A DNA stretch of 64,000 nt from JANMZO01 sp963763135 (lineage in GTDB: Bacteria; Actinomycetota; Acidimicrobiia; Acidimicrobiales; JANYDT01), in the NCBI GenBank assembly GCA_963763135.1, contig CAVXNJ010000002.1, positions 509,904-573,903 of the forward strand. Reading direction: 5' to 3'. Every line of letters begins with the position of its first letter. Within the stretch, counting starts at the first letter, position 1. Positions 61,630-64,000 of this stretch are shown here, one piece after another. The notes under the pieces are model-generated. The model saw only the letters and a program-made list of their open reading frames with translations. It ran no database searches and was not told the origin of the DNA. A program made the position numbers and the translations under genes.

Positions 61630-62765
61630 TTGGCCGATTTGGTGAATGTGTCTGGTTCGATCCGTCAGCGAGGCCCGTCGTCGTGGGAGCTCCGCGTGTA
61701 TTCGGGGTTGGATCCTGACAGCGGGAAGCGTCGGTACCGGACCGCGACGGTGATCGGGAATCGTGGCGATGCGGAACGCGGTCTTGCGGAGTTGGTTGCG
61801 GCGGTTCGGTCGGAACGCTCGATCGGGTCGTCATCAACCATGTCCGACTTGTTGGAGGCTTGGTTTGTTGTTGCCTCTGGTTCGTGGGCGCCGACAACGA
61901 TTCGTCAGACCCGGTCGGTTGTTGACCGGTACCTGCACCCGCAACTCGGCTCGATCCGTGTCGGGGAGCTCACGCCGAGCGTGATCGACGCTGCCTATGT
62001 TCGTCTGCGGCTGTCGGGTGGTGGTCGTGGGCAGGGTCTTTCGTCGGGAACGCCTGCTCGGGTGCATGTGGTGTTGCGCTCCGCGTTGGCCCAGGCGCAA
62101 CGGTGGGGATGGATCTTTGACAACCCGGTCGAACGAGCCCATCGCAGCAATGTCCGCAAGACCGAACGCAAGCCGCCTACCCCTGACGAAGTCGCAACGT
62201 TGATCGATGGCTCGACGAGCACGATGACGTGTTGCATCTGTTTGTTGCGGTGGCCGTGTCCACCGGTGCTCGTCGTGCGCAACTTCTTGCGGTGCGTTGG
62301 GAGAACATTGATCTCGTCCGTGGTCGTGTCGCGTTTGTTCGTGGCTGGGTGGAGGGACCGAACGGCCCTGTCCTGTCGGATACCAAGACGTCGCGTCGTC
62401 ATCAAGTGCAGATCGATCCGGTCACGAGGGAGTTGCTACGGCAGCGGTTTGGTGATGGCCGATGTGGGTACGTGTTCAGTGACGATGACGGTGTGTCGGC
62501 GTGGAAGCCGAACCGGGCGACGAAGTCGTTCCTGCGGGCGCTTGACGGTGCCGGGCTCCGCAGGTTTCGGTTGCATGATCTGCGCCATTTCATGGCGACG
62601 GAACTTTTGCAGGCTGGTGTCGCGCTGGCGGTTGTGTCGCAACGACTTGATCATCAACGGAAGTCGACGACGCTTGACTATTACGCGCACGCCGTCCCGT
62701 CGGGCGACGCCCACGCTGCAGACATGATCCGGACGGTCATCGACAACGCCCGGGGAGTCGCATGA
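61630..62765 (+). pseudogene. Tyrosine recombinase (integrase) with a one-base frameshift
   Basis: The complete phage-type integrase of about 378 residues has an arm-binding start (GSIRQRGPSSWELRVYSGLD), a core-binding domain (SWAPTTIRQTRSVVDRYLHP), and a catalytic domain with Arg in TGARRAQLLAVRW, HDLRHFMAT (HxxR) and Tyr in TLDYYAH. The frame breaks at about 62203, where GATCGATGG replaces GATTCGATGG of the related copy at 43858; one T is lost. Start is TTG 61630. All active residues are present across the two frames, so it was recently functional or the base is missing from the assembly. Confidence 0.9.
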
Positions 62766-62814
62766 AACGTGCAGCCCCTTGCGCACTCCGTAGATGTCAG
62801 GGTAGCCTGACGAT

Positions 62815-63120
62815 GTGAGTGTTCTTCTTGGCCGGTTGCCATCTGATCCGTTGGAAGCGTTGCGTGAGTTGACGCGGACCGAGGCGGAGTTGGGCGAGCT
62901 GCGTCGTCGGTTCGTTGCTGATGCACGGAGGGCGGGTGTGTCGTGGGATCAGATCGGCGAGTCGCTTGGTATGACGCGTCAATCGGCGTGGGAGTACTTC
63001 ACGAGTTCGGTGCGTGAGTCGATGGCTGCACGAGCTGCGACGTCGTCGTTGGACGACGACGAGGCGATGCGTTTGGCTGTGGAGGAGACACGCGAAGTTC
63101 GACGTCGACGTGCCCGCTGA
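62815..63120 (+). CDS. Helix-turn-helix antitoxin-like protein
   Basis: The 101-residue protein has a helical N-terminus (LEALRELTRTEAELGELRRR) and a helix-turn-helix (AGVSWDQIGESLGMTRQSAWEYF). It ends in an Arg-rich tail. GTG 62815 follows AGGGTAGCCTG. The stop overlaps the GTG of the PIN-type toxin, the typical toxin-antitoxin order. It probably neutralises the toxin and represses its own operon. Confidence 0.78.
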   Translation: MSVLLGRLPSDPLEALRELTRTEAELGELRRRFVADARRAGVSWDQIGESLGMTRQSAWEYFTSSVRESMAARAATSSLDDDEAMRLAVEETREVRRRRAR

Positions 63121-63545
63121 GCCGGTTCGCGTTGTTATCGATGCGAACGTGTTCGTGTCGGCCGCGATCGGGCGGGGACCATCAACGCGACTGATCGACC
63201 AGTGGATGGTCGGGCCAAGCGTCGTTCGAACTCATTCTCTGTCCGAGATTGATCGGCGAGATCAGCGATGTGCTGGACCGTCCGCGCCTACGCAAACGAA
63301 TCAGCGCCGAGGACGCCCGCGAGTTTGTCGAGGTGATCTCGATTTTACCGAACCAGGTACCTGACCCGCAGGAGATCGCCGTCGCAACACGTGATGCCGA
63401 CGATGACTATCTGGTCGCGCTGGCGATAGAACACGACGCGAAGTGGATCGTCACTGGCGACGACGACCTCCTCGACTGGGACGAACAGCAACCGCCGACA
63501 ATCTCGCCGGCTGCGTTCGAGAAATGGCTTCTCGAACGGACGTGA
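63110..63545 (+). pseudogene. PIN-domain toxin with a frameshift
   Basis: The first frame (GTG 63110) gives VPAEPVRVVIDANVFVSAAI with the first acidic residue of the PIN active site. After about 63211-63216 the sense passes to another frame: FELILCPRLIGEISDVLDRP, then DADDDYLVALAIEHDAKWIVTGDDDLLDW with the remaining acidic residues. Dropping one C from GGGCC near 63212-63216 gives one protein of about 144 residues. PIN toxins are ribonucleases. As written it would be truncated and harmless. Confidence 0.8.
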
Positions 63546-63706
63546 ACGTCGTCGAGACAGTTCGCACTCGAACTCGGTCGATAGTAAGCGCGCATACGTA
63601 GACCACTCTACGAACTGGGTGGACAGAAGCGTATTCGGTGGACAAATCGTGGACGTGAGCGCACAGAATCGCAGCTGATGGACGTGGTGGACAGTCATCC
63701 GCACTG

Positions 63707-63754
63707 TTGCCAAGGTGAGGGTCGCGGGTTCAAATCCCGTCTTCCGCTCCAAAG
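63707..63754 (+). other. Attachment site copy (48-bp match, attR candidate)
   Basis: TTGCCAAGGTGAGGGTCGCG through CTCCAAAG matches 38547-38594 exactly. The following hairpin and GTGCCACATTCGTGCCAC repeats also match the region right after the tRNA, so this copy has the original tRNA downstream sequence and is the best candidate for the far end of the whole array. Confidence 0.88.
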
Positions 63755-63767
63755 GAAACACGCAGGT

Positions 63768-63791
63768 CAGGCACCCTTTCGAGGGTGCCTG
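63768..63791 (+). terminator. Terminator after the last att copy
   Basis: CAGGCACCCTTTCGAGGGTGCCTG folds into a perfect stem, followed by ATTG and seven T. It equals the hairpin after tRNA-Gly apart from the loop. Confidence 0.85.
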
Positions 63792-64000
63792 ATTGTTTTT
63801 TTCAACGACTGTTTGCCCATCAAATTTGCCCATTTGTGCCACATTCGTGCCACTTTGAAAAGTGTCGTACGGTCGGACTAGGCCGCAAGGGGCGAACATG
63901 CACAAGAATTCACCGCCAAACAACCTGCGTTTGGCTCGAGTGGGTGACCGTCCTCGAGTTTAGAAGGCCACTCGTCGGTAGTCGACCGACGAGTTACCGG

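Larger units (their letters stand above)
63546..64000. other. Right boundary of the island and chromosome beyond
   Basis: This stretch contains the last att copy, its terminator, GCCCAT and GTGCCAC repeats, and a short tail to the window end. A GTAAGCGCGCATAC motif lies at about 63584. I see no gene. Confidence 0.6.

Noticed and set aside
40169..63754. Additional tRNA-Gly genes at 40169, 61470 and 63707
   Set aside because: Only the 3' half from the anticodon loop onward is present; no acceptor 5' strand or D-arm, so they are att copies.

Overview
The window is high-GC DNA (roughly 60 percent by eye) that reads like an actinomycete, most likely a member of the Acidimicrobiia. Supporting signs are an AdnAB-type recombination nuclease, an F420-type luciferase-like oxidoreductase, a WS/DGAT wax ester/triacylglycerol synthase, oligoribonuclease, PknB-type kinase architecture and a secreted Rpf-like lysozyme-fold protein. 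This placement is inferred from gene content; no rRNA is present.

Positions 1 to about 38,500 look like stable chromosome with long, mostly intact genes. In order they are: an Rpf/transglycosylase-like secreted protein; a SirB1-family protein; one giant 2215-residue protein that joins both halves of AdnAB; a triplicated 120-bp repeat; an LLM-class oxidoreductase; a complete Dpp/Opp-type peptide ABC transporter (binding protein, two permeases, two ATPases); an aldehyde dehydrogenase overlapping potA, followed by potD, potB and potC (polyamine uptake plus aldehyde oxidation); a transmembrane Ser/Thr kinase translationally coupled to an orphan ligand-binding lipoprotein; a DEAD-like helicase; a PAS protein coupled to a soluble chemoreceptor-type protein; orn; a MalY/PatB-type lyase; an SDR; an Fpg/Nei glycosylase; an AbiEi-like protein; an acetylpolyamine amidohydrolase; a frameshifted Nudix gene; and a WS/DGAT. 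Short palindrome-ended 49-nt repeats (REPIN-like) lie between several of these genes.

From the tRNA-Gly(GCC) at 38,517 to about 63,750 the window is a composite integrated island. The 3' half of the tRNA recurs at about 40,169 (degenerate), 61,470 (43 bp exact) and 63,707 (48 bp exact), which marks three stacked segments, A to C. The island holds two related tyrosine recombinases (one a fragment, one frameshifted), IS481-like transposase debris, a CTAG-flanked MITE-like element, and a rearranged fragment of a P-type ATPase whose intact relative lies about 10 kb away.

The cargo includes a GGDEF-EAL protein; a four-gene operon for a flavin/heme membrane redox system (secreted His/Glu/Asp-tailed protein, membrane-anchored protein, ApbE, ferric-reductase-like membrane protein); an operon with a small membrane protein, a squalene-cyclase-like protein, an ABC exporter and a P-type ATPase; a ferredoxin; a universal stress protein; an MgtC/DUF4010 membrane protein; and a PIN-type toxin-antitoxin pair. 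At least five island genes carry apparent small frameshifts, against one (Nudix) in the flanking chromosome. The island may be decaying, or the assembly may contain small indels; raw reads would decide.
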